Below the pieces are notes generated by a model, which searched no databases, was not told the origin of the DNA, and was given only the letters and a program-made list of their open reading frames with translations. A stretch of DNA of 64,000 bases from NCBI GenBank assembly GCA_021904315.1, contig CM038910.1, positions 20,088,001 to 20,152,000 of the forward strand, written 5' to 3'. This document shows positions 37,416 through 47,930 of the stretch, one piece after another. The position numbers were made by a program, and so were the translations under genes. Each line of letters starts with the position of its first letter. Position 1 is the stretch's first letter. Origin of the DNA: Sphagnum magellanicum (taxonomy: Eukaryota; Streptophyta; Sphagnopsida; Sphagnales; Sphagnaceae).

Positions 37416-38241
37416 TTTCACCAATTTTTGAAGTCTCCATGGATATTGGGCATTCTTTCTGTGAGTACGTGACTCCCACAAGTTCTCTTCAAGACAGGTG
37501 TTGATGAATCAATTTCTGATGCAATTAATTGTTCTCCACCTACCCGCACAGAAATGGTTGTGTGCCCATCTTGTTGTATTTGTGTTGTTCATAGAATATA
37601 CCTTTGCAGGCTAGTCTTCTTTCTTTGAAGGCAGTAATGATGTACATACTAAGTCTTGTAATTCTGGTCATACATTAGTAGTATTCAACCAGGGGCCTTT
37701 TGCTGGTATTTTCTCAATAATCACCTTGTCAGGTTTGCAGCACTTTTGAATGAAAACAGAGTGCTGATACATTTGCCTCTTGGAGGTCCTTTGTGGTCCC
37801 ACCAACTTATTGAATGCTTAGATTATTTGGAAACTGCTTTCACAAAACTTTTTCTTTTTAATTTTTGAAGATTTCAGTGGTTGGAGTGCAAGAAGAAAAT
37901 AACACAAGGTTGTAGAGTACTTGTTCAAAAGGCATCCTTGAAGATAAAATTGCCCATGAAGTGAAATGACCCTGTATGAAGAAATGATCTTGTTTATGGA
38001 ATTGTAACATGATGTCAGTCTTTGGAATTCCACTGTCCAAGAATTTGCCATACATGCACAGCACACTAAAAGCCTCTTGGAGTTCGAACAGATGTGTCAA
38101 CAGGCTGTAGAGAGAGATATGCTCAATGTGTTTGACATTCTGACAGCCTGATAGCAAGAAGCCTAGTGGATATGAAGCATGGTGGCTGGAATCCATGGGT
38201 CTTTTGTTTGTGTACACAGTTTTTCTGCAACATTATTGCTT
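37416..38241. other. 3' side of the BAP31-like gene, no gene
   Basis: Probable 3' untranslated and downstream sequence. The open frames on the minus strand at 37818-38217 show no domain. Confidence 0.4.
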
Positions 38242-38500
38242 CTTGAGTGCCACTAACTGACTTGAATGAGTTGTCCCATTGTGTCTAGAGATGTGACACA
38301 CAATCACAATGCAGATTTTTGTAGAATTGTTTGCAACAATATTTTGAGATCATTCTATTTTTATCTATACGCCCATTGTCACAAGCTGATGAAGTCAGTA
38401 GGGGGGAGTAGTGGCAGCCGGTCACTGCCACTCATGATGAAGGTGATGTTCTAAAGAGGTGCATGACCAACCACACTCATTCTTACCGCGTTTCATCTGA
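38242..38500 (+). repeat. Dispersed repeat, copy 2 (intergenic)
   Basis: Begins CTTGAGTGCCAC, like copy 1 (CTTGAGTGCTAG), followed by GAATGAGTTGTCCCATTG, ACAAGCTGATGAAGTCAGTA, CATGATGAAGGTGATG and CCACACTCATT. A partial second unit follows at about 38560-38680 (GGTGATGGTCTAATACT, then CCACACTCAATTCTTA). Confidence 0.6.
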
Positions 38501-38680
38501 GTGTATATGTTCAACAACAGAGGTCAGAAAGAGTTGTCAACAAACAAGTGCAATCACCTACAAGTGCAACCAGGTGATGGTCTAATACTCTGTGAGTGAC
38601 TGACCACACTCAATTCTTATCATGTTTTAGTCTCTGTGTCACATGTTCAACTATGGAAGTTGGAAAGGGTTTTGTCAAAT

Positions 38681-39672
38681 AAACAGGCAGGTTTCGCACC
38701 TGGATTGCTGTGAACAATGAGAGGTGCATACTGCATAAACTCTCGTTGTTGCCAAGAACAGATTTCAAAATGACTGAGATCAGAGCAGAAGTTTAGAGAT
38801 TGCCAAAGTTGGCAGGAAGTTTTGTGTTTCCTGACGATGAGGAAGAAGCAAAGGTATTTTGTTTTGGTACCATATAATGAGAAGAAGCAGTCTGTTGCAT
38901 TCAGGCTCCTCCTCAGAACAGAACTTGGTGCCACTCTGCATTTTCAAGACTTTTGCTGGTAAGTAGGTACGTGGCAACATGGCTAACCCTCGCTTTGTGT
39001 TCGCTTAGAGAAGAGAGAAGAGCTGAGAACAAGACTTGATTAGGTCAATGATGAAGCAAGCGAGCGAGAAATGCAATTGTACGACTACCCCATAGTTGAT
39101 TTTCTGTCGTGACCACGCACGCAAGAACGTGTCTGCACAACCACAATTTTGACCTCAAAGAAAAGGATCCACGACGCAAAAGAAAATGAAATCTCAGCGA
39201 TGATCGATCCTTACATTAATTGTTTTTCTCTCGTATTGAGCTTTAAGCCTAATCTTGCGCTAACCCTAATGCGGGAGCTGGGAAGGACAGGCAAAGTGGT
39301 GCTTGAATCTTTGAAAGCAACTTTAGAGAGCTTGATGATGTGCTCGAATCTGGAAGCATTGCCAACTTGGTGATGGTGCTTTTTCAGTACGGGATTTCAG
39401 TGTAGTAGTTCTCAACAAATTTGCAGAGATAGAGAGAGAAGCTCAATTTGTGTTGACCCTGTTTCGGAAATGCGGACTCGTCGTTTTTGTGCTTTGAAAG
39501 GCATAGAGATTTGGCAACAACGCACACTTGGAGCATCTGATGATGCCAGTAACTAGTCAGGTACTCATCTTCCTCTCTCTCTGTGTCTCTCTCTTATGGT
39601 TGTTGTTTCTGTTCCTTCTTCAATCACAGTGCGTGAATATCATCAGAGGTTTGATAGAAGGGCGGACTAGGC
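38681..39672. other. Upstream region of the ARMH3-like gene
   Basis: No gene is clear. The frame at 39149-39373 has no family similarity I recognise and may be 5' leader. A pyrimidine tract (CTCTCTCTCTGTGTCTCTC) at about 39575-39595, about 90 bases before the ATG, is typical of a plant 5' untranslated region or core promoter. Confidence 0.45.
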
Positions 39673-41733
39673 ATGCAGAACCAAGTGGTGGGGCCTGGAA
39701 GTGGTCGTCATATGGCTCTGATCGCTGGCAAGTCTGCGGCATTCAAGGAGAAATTTGTCTCGTTGTATGAAGATGTCTTTGCTTTGCGAAGTGTTCTCCA
39801 AACAGCAAAGGATCAAGGCATTCAAGGCCACACGGCGATTGCTAGATTCTGGGACGAATTGCTGCTTCTCAAGGTGATGAGCTTTTTGTCACCAGATCCA
39901 GATTTTGCACTGATGAATTGAGAGATAATTCTTCATGATCACATTCACGTGCCTAATAGGGTGTGGATCTATATATCTCTTTCTTTGCAGGTCAATGAGG
40001 CATTTCTCTCGCGGTGTATCTCACAAGCATCAGAGGAGCAACTGAGGGGGAATCTGCAGCCTGTCATTAATGATATTTTTGCAACCTGTGTAAGGTGCGG
40101 TGAGCAATGCAAAAGTCTTTTGATTGTTACAACTGACTTCTGTGACTGTATTCACCTCTTTAGGCAGTCATGTTGTTGTCTATCTTAATTTTTAATACCA
40201 GTGATGTTGTGCTTCTCCCACAGATATTTGAATGATGGCAATTTCATCAGAGTGGCTCATGCACTGGAGACATTGGCAATTCTGCTTCGAGAAATTTTCA
40301 AGAAGCGTTTCAATGAGCAGGTTTGTTTGATGCTGTGCTGATGTACTTGTGACCTCAGGATGTTGTGCAATGTGTTTCTTGTAGATGCAGGAGCAGGTGT
40401 TTGTAACAGAATTGACAAGGTAATCATGTGTTGCAACGTGCAGGGTTTCACCATCCTCATACTGGTGGCAGGATCAGTTGATAATGCAGACAATTTTTTC
40501 CGACGGTTAATCATGGGGATTGTGGGCCTGCTGACAAGGGATGATGTACCAGTGCTTGTCAAATCCTTGGGTGTTAAGTAAGTAGTCCATATTTGGGCTG
40601 TGAATTATGCAAAGCTCAGACTAGTCTTGCTGCTCTGTGGCTCTTAACTAGGTTGTTGCCATGGCCATTGTAATGTACAGGATACTGTACTTGCAGAGTT
40701 TGTGTAAGCAAGTGATGAAAAACTTTGGATTGGTTTGCTTACTGGAGTTATGGATGATGCAGGGTGTACTTGACCATCTTAACAGCCACACATAATGTGA
40801 ACACCAATCCCATAGCAAGCTACCTCTTTATCTACAATGTGTTTGATGCACTTGTTGCTGTTTCCAACTTGAAGCTTGCTGGTGAGCGGAGTAGGGTGGA
40901 GCTTGATGCTACTCTGGTTCTCATTTTGCTTCTTTTATGGAGAGAGAGCTCAAATCCATATGCAGAGCGGATTCTATCACCTGTGTCTCCAATCTTACCC
41001 CTTCTCCACACAGTAGCCTCACTCCTCTCTCCCTTGAATAATGTAACACCAACTGATTTCACAAGCTCCCTCTCAAGTCTCAGCTTGACCCGGAGTGATG
41101 GAAGTGTGTTTGGGTATATTGGTAGCCTTTTTGGGTATGGTGCCACTCATCAGGACACCAGTCGCAATGTTGTGTCAGGGATCACAGGCCCTGAAACCCT
41201 TGACACGGAGTGGTGCAACACAACAGCTGGTCTCCTGTTGCTCTATTTTCTCTTCTACCTGAACCCAATGCTGAAATCAGCGCAGGTACTCTTTTTACCA
41301 CTCTTCTGTAGGAGTATGTGTGCCATGAATTCACAAGCCATTTTCTTCCTAGGAGTCAGGTGCAGAATCTAAATTCAAACTCAAGGCTTGTGTTTGGACC
41401 TGACACATCTGCCAGGTCTTAGGTGACAGATTGACATCTTTTGCGTATATTCTACTATTTCTTGTGTCACCATAACAGTGTCTTCATTTTTGGTGCAGGT
41501 TTGGCCATCATCCAACTTTAACACTGTGCAAGGGGTTGGTGTGCCTGGGCAGTCTGTAACGCTTCTCTGGATGGAGGTTTTGAGGTCAGATTAATTCACA
41601 GGATTCCTAATGATATCTTCCACAGTGAGTTTGGCAGTAACTTTGGATACATAGATGGTCTGTCTGCAGACATTATGTGATAAACTTTCAGACTGGCTTG
41701 GTTATCGGTGCAGTTAAAACATGAAAGAAGTAC

Positions 41734-41768
<35 letters not shown>

Positions 41769-43608
41769 TCTCTCTCTCTCTCTCTCTTCCAAGGTTAGTG
41801 AACAGTGAGATGACAGGGTTTATGAAGTGCAGTCTAAAGACTATGAGCTCAAGAGTGACTTTTCACATGCATTGAAATAGAGAGAGGGGGCCTCTGTAGT
41901 GTCAATAACCATGAGTTCTTTACCTGCCCAGGTCGTTTTTCTCCATCTCTAAAGAAATTATCTCCCAGCTAGCAACATCAGGTGTTTCAGGAGTTTTGCG
42001 TGCAAAGCTTTGCTTGACCATTTTACGCTGTTTGGTTGAGGATCGTGTGGCATCTGACTTCCTGTCACAGTGTGATTCTCGAACTTTCATGGCAGACCAG
42101 GTACCAAATCTGAGTACTAAAGGATCCTCACAAGTTTGTTTGCAGTTCATTCGTTGTGGGTGTTAGCCAGTGTCTCAACTGAGTTCTTCCCATTGCTTCT
42201 GGGAAACAGAAACTCAGGCTGCAAACTTTTGTTTGATTGTTTGTCTGGAATTTTGGGCAGATTATTCTATACTTATCTATGAGCACTGTTGGGAGCTGAT
42301 GAAGTTGATGGGGGGTCATGGTAGCTAGTCTATGCTATATTCATGGTGAAGGTGATGGTTTGGTACTTTGTCAGTGGCGCTCATAAGGTTATGACCACAC
42401 TTTTTGTTTGTTTTGGTTTTGCTGGAACTGACACAAAGGCTGCCTTCAGAGTTTCCTTGTGGAGTTGCTTTATAATCTCATAGATAAATTCATCTTGGTG
42501 GTCAATGTTGTGAATACTGGAGGTTATTCCTGCCAAGCATGGCTGTGAAACACTGTTGAAGGCAATTTATTACCAAGCCAATACAATGAGAGTCAACAGT
42601 AATAGAGATCTGGGTCATTGCATGTGGTGTAGCAGTCACTCTATTAATTTGTCATACTGTAAACAGTGTTTCCAAATTGTTAAAGTCATATGGATTTGCA
42701 TTAGCATGTGCCTTGTGAAGTACGTTAAAATGTCATACATTTCTTGACTGACATGCCTAATCAATCACTTGCCAGGTATCCTCAAATGGTTTGACAGGTA
42801 TCCCAGTTGTTATTCAGTTCAAGAGTGTCACAAGCCTTATTGTTGAACTTGGGGCAAATGTACTGGCTTTGAAGCCCATAGCTCCCCACTTGGACCCAGA
42901 TCTGTTTTATCGTGCAGCTATCCTAGTTCCCATTGTCTTCAACAGTTTGAAGGTGAGGGGATTTCAGCTTTCATCTAGCAGCATGAACTTTTTTGCCCTC
43001 TGGGATGCCCTACTGAAGACCTGTGAGTGGTGTGGAGATGAGAAAGCCTTTCAACGACCAGGGGTGCCTGAATTAGCTGGCCTGACACTTGGGATAATTG
43101 AGATGTCTCTTGGGAGCAACCCTGAAATATGGGCTGCGCCTGATGAAACAGAAAGGCTACATGCTATGGTTATGGCTCACATCATGTCACTGGAGCACCT
43201 AGTGCAGACGGCAGCCAAATCTGTCGTCAGGAGTCACATCCAACTTGTAAGAATCTGCCTGTGAAATAAAGTTTCAACACATCTGTCTGTTGTTTTTGTG
43301 TGCAGGTCTGAAATATGTGTTCTCATGAAATGCAGGTTAATGTGGCAGCTGTGAAGTACCACTACGAGGTTCAAATTGCAGGGTTGGGTGTTCGGGGGCA
43401 GGCTACCATGGAGCAAGCTCTTGTGGGTGTGAGGAAGAAAGGAATAGCAAACCTCAAGTTGAAGTCTGTGCATACAGGTCCTGGTCATTCATACATGGAA
43501 GGGATGGTCGAATTAGGACTCCTAACCAACTTGGCTCGTTCACTGCTGATTGAGCATCGAAAGCAATCCAGCATTGGAATGCCAAAGCTTGAGTTGGAAG
43601 CTACATAG
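39673..43608 (+). CDS. ARMH3-like armadillo-helical protein (DUF1741), nine exons
   Basis: Plant member of the C10orf76/ARMH3 family. Exons: 39673-39873, 39991-40094, 40224-40320, 40444-40577, 40763-41285, 41499-41584, 41932-42100, 42776-43246 and 43336-43608. All have GT-AG borders and joined phases, giving 685 aa; the human protein has about 690. The N-terminal family block FVSLYEDVF, RFWDELLLLKV is present (residues about 29-68), then RVAHALETLAILLRE, LIMGIVGLL, and LVLILLLLWRESSNPY. A membrane-like stretch, TAGLLLLYFLFYLNPM, closes exon 5; the C-terminal region follows. In animals this protein acts at the Golgi with PI4KB and GBF1; a similar trafficking role here is inference. The start ATG is the first in the open frame upstream of the conserved block. 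Intron 6 holds a (TG)n(TC)n tract and intron 7 a dispersed repeat. Confidence 0.93.
41735..41787 (+). repeat. (TG)n(TC)n microsatellite in ARMH3 intron 6
   Basis: About 33 bases of alternating TG are followed by about 20 bases of alternating TC. It lies within intron 6, some 145 bases upstream of the exon 7 acceptor. Confidence 0.95.
42155..42523 (+). repeat. Dispersed repeat, copy 3 (ARMH3 intron 7)
   Basis: Shares ordered blocks with copy 1: TTCCCATTGCTTCTGG, TTGTCTGGAATTTTGGGCAG, GAGCTGATGAAGTTGATGG, TTCATGGTGAAGGTGATGGT, CTCATAAGGTTATGACCACA, TTGTGGAGTT and TCTCATAGATA. Same orientation as the host gene. Confidence 0.65.
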
Positions 43609-45807
43609 TGAGGGTGCAGCTTCAACCTGAACACTACGGAGTGGAACTTTGTCAAGAGGCATCCAATTTGTGAGTCACCAAATTGTCTGGGATCTCTTGC
43701 TAAATTGAGAGTTACTATTTTCATCCAGGAATTGCTGCATGTAAGTTGTTGACAGCTGGATAGGTCCTGTTATTGTTCAACATAGTTCGGAGTCTTGTGA
43801 CTAGCTCCAGCCAGGGTCTCCTATGTGTCTCCAGGTTATCAAGCAGCATTCAAAACAAATGTGTGAAACCCCAGGCCCTTCAATCCACTATTGGCATGAT
43901 TGATGGTACATCTTAGCAGACCAAGTGCACTTCCTGACTTGGGCTGCACTTTATCATTACTCAGTACTTGACCTGTTTCCGTATATGACATTTGAATGCA
44001 TACTCTTGTAGATGCAGTTGACTGCAGAAATTCTGCAATTCATAACCCAGTTACAAACAGCCACTCATGCTTGGCAAAAGCTTCAACTTGTGTATATTTT
44101 TTGTGAGTAAACTCTGAAAATTTGGTGACCAAAATGCATGCCATGCTTCAGTCTACTATTCATGATGATTCTTGAACTAATGGTTGTCCATGGGAGGTCC
44201 TTCCAGAGTCTTGAACCACATGAGCCATCTGTTGTTCAAGGTTCGAATATGGACTTGGATTCCTGAGCCATGTGAACATGTTCTCCAAGTCTCAAAAGCG
44301 AGCTTGGAGGTTGATAGTGATGGTAATCGCTCTCCCATCACCATCACCTCCCAATGCAACTACTAGCACTAGCCTCATGTGTTGGAGTTCACATCTGACG
44401 ATTAGCTGGGACAAAGATTATAGAGCATATATGAGGAATTTAAAAAACCAGGGTCCTTCTAAAGCCCTATAAGGCAACAACTCATGCTTCTTAAACCAAG
44501 ACAAGGTGCAAGGCACGCTTGCTAACACATCATGGAATGATGGTGGCCTACATGGACAAGTTGATGTAATGGGATTGTCATGAATGACATCCAGCAACCA
44601 ACTTCAACCTAACTTAAATCATATGACATATGTTATGAGATTTACAATTCAATCAATGTCCAATTGATCCATCATCAATAGGTTTGTCATTCATGGATGA
44701 AATTCACTCATCATGATTTCAATATTCTTCTAATGATTAAAATCATAAATCATTGTCCATTTTTCAATGTGTCATTAAGATCATATTCGTGTAGGGTTGG
44801 ATTTCACTTTAGGTTCATTTTGTTATGGTATGTCATAGCCCTTTTGCGAATCCTTGTCACAAGGACCATATAAATGAAGTGGTGGGGATTAATTCAAGAA
44901 AACAAAAATCAATCGGTTTGCATTGTTGCCTCCACTATGAATTTCTAAACATTTTAGCATGTGGAAATAATGTTTATTAGTAAAATTTGTTAATTTCTTT
45001 TCTTTTGTATTTGTGTGGCCACCATTGCTTTAAAGTTCTCCATTGAAGGATGTAATAAATTGTGATAAATGATGGAATTGTGTAGTATGGTTAAGTAATT
45101 TGAATGCAAAATTAAATTGTAAAAAAATTAGTTTAAAGAGTATAGTTGAGCCCTTAATTGTCACCACAAATTTGTTCCATGACAATGAACATTGCAAATA
45201 AGTGCAAATGTCATAAACATTAGCTCTAATGGCATGGGATCAAATTCTAGTGACAAGAAATTTGAGGAACTAGTATATTATGGGAAATTTTACATAATTC
45301 TTTATGGTTCTCTATAGACAATTCCACAAACAACTACCTAATTCTTTCTTTTCTTTCCCAATAGCTACCTCACTCCTTCCCTAATAATTATTTCATATCC
45401 GTTTTTAACCTTGGTTGTCAAAGTTGAAAGTTGATCATCATTTGTAGTGTGCAATAACATGGAGCCCAAGTTGGGTGAATATGGCATCATGACAAAATTC
45501 CAATGACAATGATAATCAAAACCATTAAAGGTGAGGCAAGTACATGGTCCATTTCACATTGTCATCCATTTGATAATTCCACATCAAAAGTTGTATTCAA
45601 AGGTGGTTTAGTCAATTCCCAAGCAAGAAGGCATTGTGACAAGGAATAGTTAGCAAAAGGAAGATGTGACAATGTGTGTCTCCTTTTAGTTTACTTTCAA
45701 TCACAAAGTGGGATTTGTGATGTTTTGTTTGAAAAGACTCATGTTTTATTTGTGAATAAAGGAAGAAAAAAAAGAAAAGCACTTGCATGCACGCACACAC
45801 AACATGG
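43609..45807. other. 3' side of ARMH3-like gene and spacer
   Basis: The first part is presumably 3' untranslated sequence. The remainder to 45807 is AT-rich. Short open frames near 44180-44470 show no domain. No gene is supported. Confidence 0.4.
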
Positions 45808-45812
45808 GTTAT

Positions 45813-46633
45813 TGACATGTTCCCAAGTTCCTAGTTAGACCCAAGATGGATCTAACTTATTCAAACAATGGAATTGTGATGAACTTTGGGCATGCTTTTA
45901 GCTCTCAACATTAAAAAGGGTAGAGGGGTGTGCTAAAGCTCTGGGATGGGATTAGGAAGAGTGACAAGCTTTAGTTACCTACTGAAACCTGCATCAAATT
46001 GACCAACAAGTTGGTTAGATCACTTTCTGGAACATTTCTACTACTAGGACAAGCCACAGGCAACTTTGGACTCACAAGACTCACCATAACCTGGACTCAA
46101 GGGAAGCCACTACTTTCGCCCATATAGTATTCTTTGTGCCTTTTCGCGACACTTACATCCGAATGGCTTTTTGTCCCGGGACTCCCAAGGAGGAGTTCCG
46201 AAACTGTCCAAGCTTGAACTTTTAGAACTTTGCAAGGTCATAACTCTTTGTTCAGACCTCCAATTGGGATGAGGTCTAAAGCAAACTTGTAGCTCTCCTC
46301 AAAAGCTTTCCAACAGTGTATCACACTTCACCTGCACACACCAAGGTCAAGTCGATTCTTGACTTTTAGTGGGTGGAAGTCAAATTGCCAATTTGACTCT
46401 CGGCCCTTCTTTTTGCCATAACTTGTGCTGTAGATGTCCAAATGGCCCATGCGAGCCCATTTTCGACATCTACACTTTGATAGTTTTTCAATGATATAAA
46501 GAACACTTTAATGCGAGGTGTTTTGACCCTTGTAATCGAATTATGAAATTTCAAAAATCCTAGAGGACTCCCAAGTCCCCATTTTGGGAGTGTGAGTTTC
46601 ATCCTCACACCCTTTCAAAGTAGGGTTGCGATA
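45813..46633 (+). mobile_element. Solo LTR with target duplication GTTAT
   Basis: Starts TGACATGTTCCCAAGTTCC and ends AGGGTTGCGATA, the family end with CA changed to TA. Perfect 5-bp duplications GTTAT lie at 45808-45812 and 46634-46638. Internal blocks match the other LTRs: GGGTAGAGGGGTGTG, GGGATGGGATTAGGAAGAG, GGCATAA-type CCATAACTTGTGCTG and GCTTTCCAACAGTGT. Length is 821 bp. No internal retrotransposon region is present. Confidence 0.88.
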
Positions 46634-46832
46634 GTTATGTATAGTAATAGGGTGGAAAGTGTCCCATTTTGGCAAGTGAAAAATATCATGGAGATTTAGG
46701 CCTCACATAAATTTGTCATTGAAACAATCTTGGGTTAGGACATAGTCCAAGATTTATTTATGGTTTCCTTGCATTCAACTTCAAGAAAAAAAATAAGAAA
46801 AAAAAGTTTTTTAATTACTTATTTAGTCAAAT

Positions 46833-47925
46833 TGACGCACTCCCAACTCCTCAAGGGACTCAAATGTGAGCCCAAGTAGAATGCAGCGGAATAAGGAGGA
46901 GTCGGAACATGCTCCCTAGCTCACAACCTTTTGAGGGGTAGAGGGGTGGGTTGGAGCTCCGGGATGGGACTAGGAAGAGTGGACAAGCTTGACTCACTCA
47001 CACGGACCCTCCATGAACCACTCCAAGTGGTTAGTCCAAAGTTGGAGCACCTTTGGTGCTAGGAAGAGCCACGGCCCGGACCTTGGGGAAACCATCACCT
47101 TCCCCTTTAGAACTCATCATGGAACCTTTTTGGTGTTGGGACAAGCCACAGGTGAACTCGGACTCACTTTGAACACACACACACTCCGGGCTCGGGAGTA
47201 AGCCACCACCTCACTCCCTCGGTGGGGAAGCCAACATCTTCCCCCCCTTGGGGAAACCAACCACTTCCCCCTTATAATATACTCTGTGACTCGTTGCGGG
47301 GGTGGCATCCAAATGGCCATTTTGTCCCGGGACTCCCGGGACTCCCGCGTGGGAGTCCCGAAATCGCGCATTTTCGGGACTCCCGCGACTTTGAAGCTTC
47401 ATAACTTTCGGAACAGACCTCCGATCGATTTGCCGTCTAAAGCAAAGTTGTAGATCTCGTCGAGACCTTTCCAACGGTATGTTGCACGTTCTCTGCAGCC
47501 AAGTATTTCGCGTCGATTCCCGACTTTTAGTGGTCGGGAGTCAAAATTGGCGGACTCCCGGGAATTCGACTCCCGGGCCTTCTTTTGGCCATAACTTGTG
47601 TTTCAGATGTCCAAATGAGCAATGCAAGCCCATTTAAGACATCTACACTTCAAGACCTTTCCATTGATATAAAGAGCGCAACAAACCATGGAATTTTGAC
47701 CCCTCAAAATGCTCTCTGAAATTTCGGGAGTCCTTTTGGGACTCCAACTCTCACCAACTCCCAACGTGGGAGTTCACTTGGGAGTGTGAGGGTTCACTCC
47801 CTCACACTCTTTGGACTGTTTGCACTCCCGGGAGCATGTGATGTGACTCCCGAGTCTACTACTAGGCCCGCAACCTTGCAACCCCCCCCTTGCCTTGGTC
47901 GCAAGCCAAGGCTAGGGTTGCGACA
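46833..47925 (+). mobile_element. Solo LTR with target duplication CAAAT
   Basis: TGACGCACTCCC start, AGGGTTGCGACA end and 5-bp duplications CAAAT at 46828-46832 and 47926-47930. Length is 1093 bp. Besides family blocks it carries an extra GC-rich stretch with repeated CGGGACTCCCG-type palindromes at about 47325-47385. It lies 199 bases after the previous solo LTR, in the same orientation, with an independent target duplication, so the two are separate insertions rather than the ends of one element. Confidence 0.92.
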
Positions 47926-47930
47926 CAAAT

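Noticed and set aside
39149..39373. 74-aa open frame upstream of ARMH3-like gene
   Set aside because: No similarity to the family N-terminus and no in-frame splice to exon 1; more likely leader sequence.
45808..47930. A complete LTR retrotransposon bounded by the two LTRs
   Set aside because: Only 199 bases separate them and each has its own target duplication.
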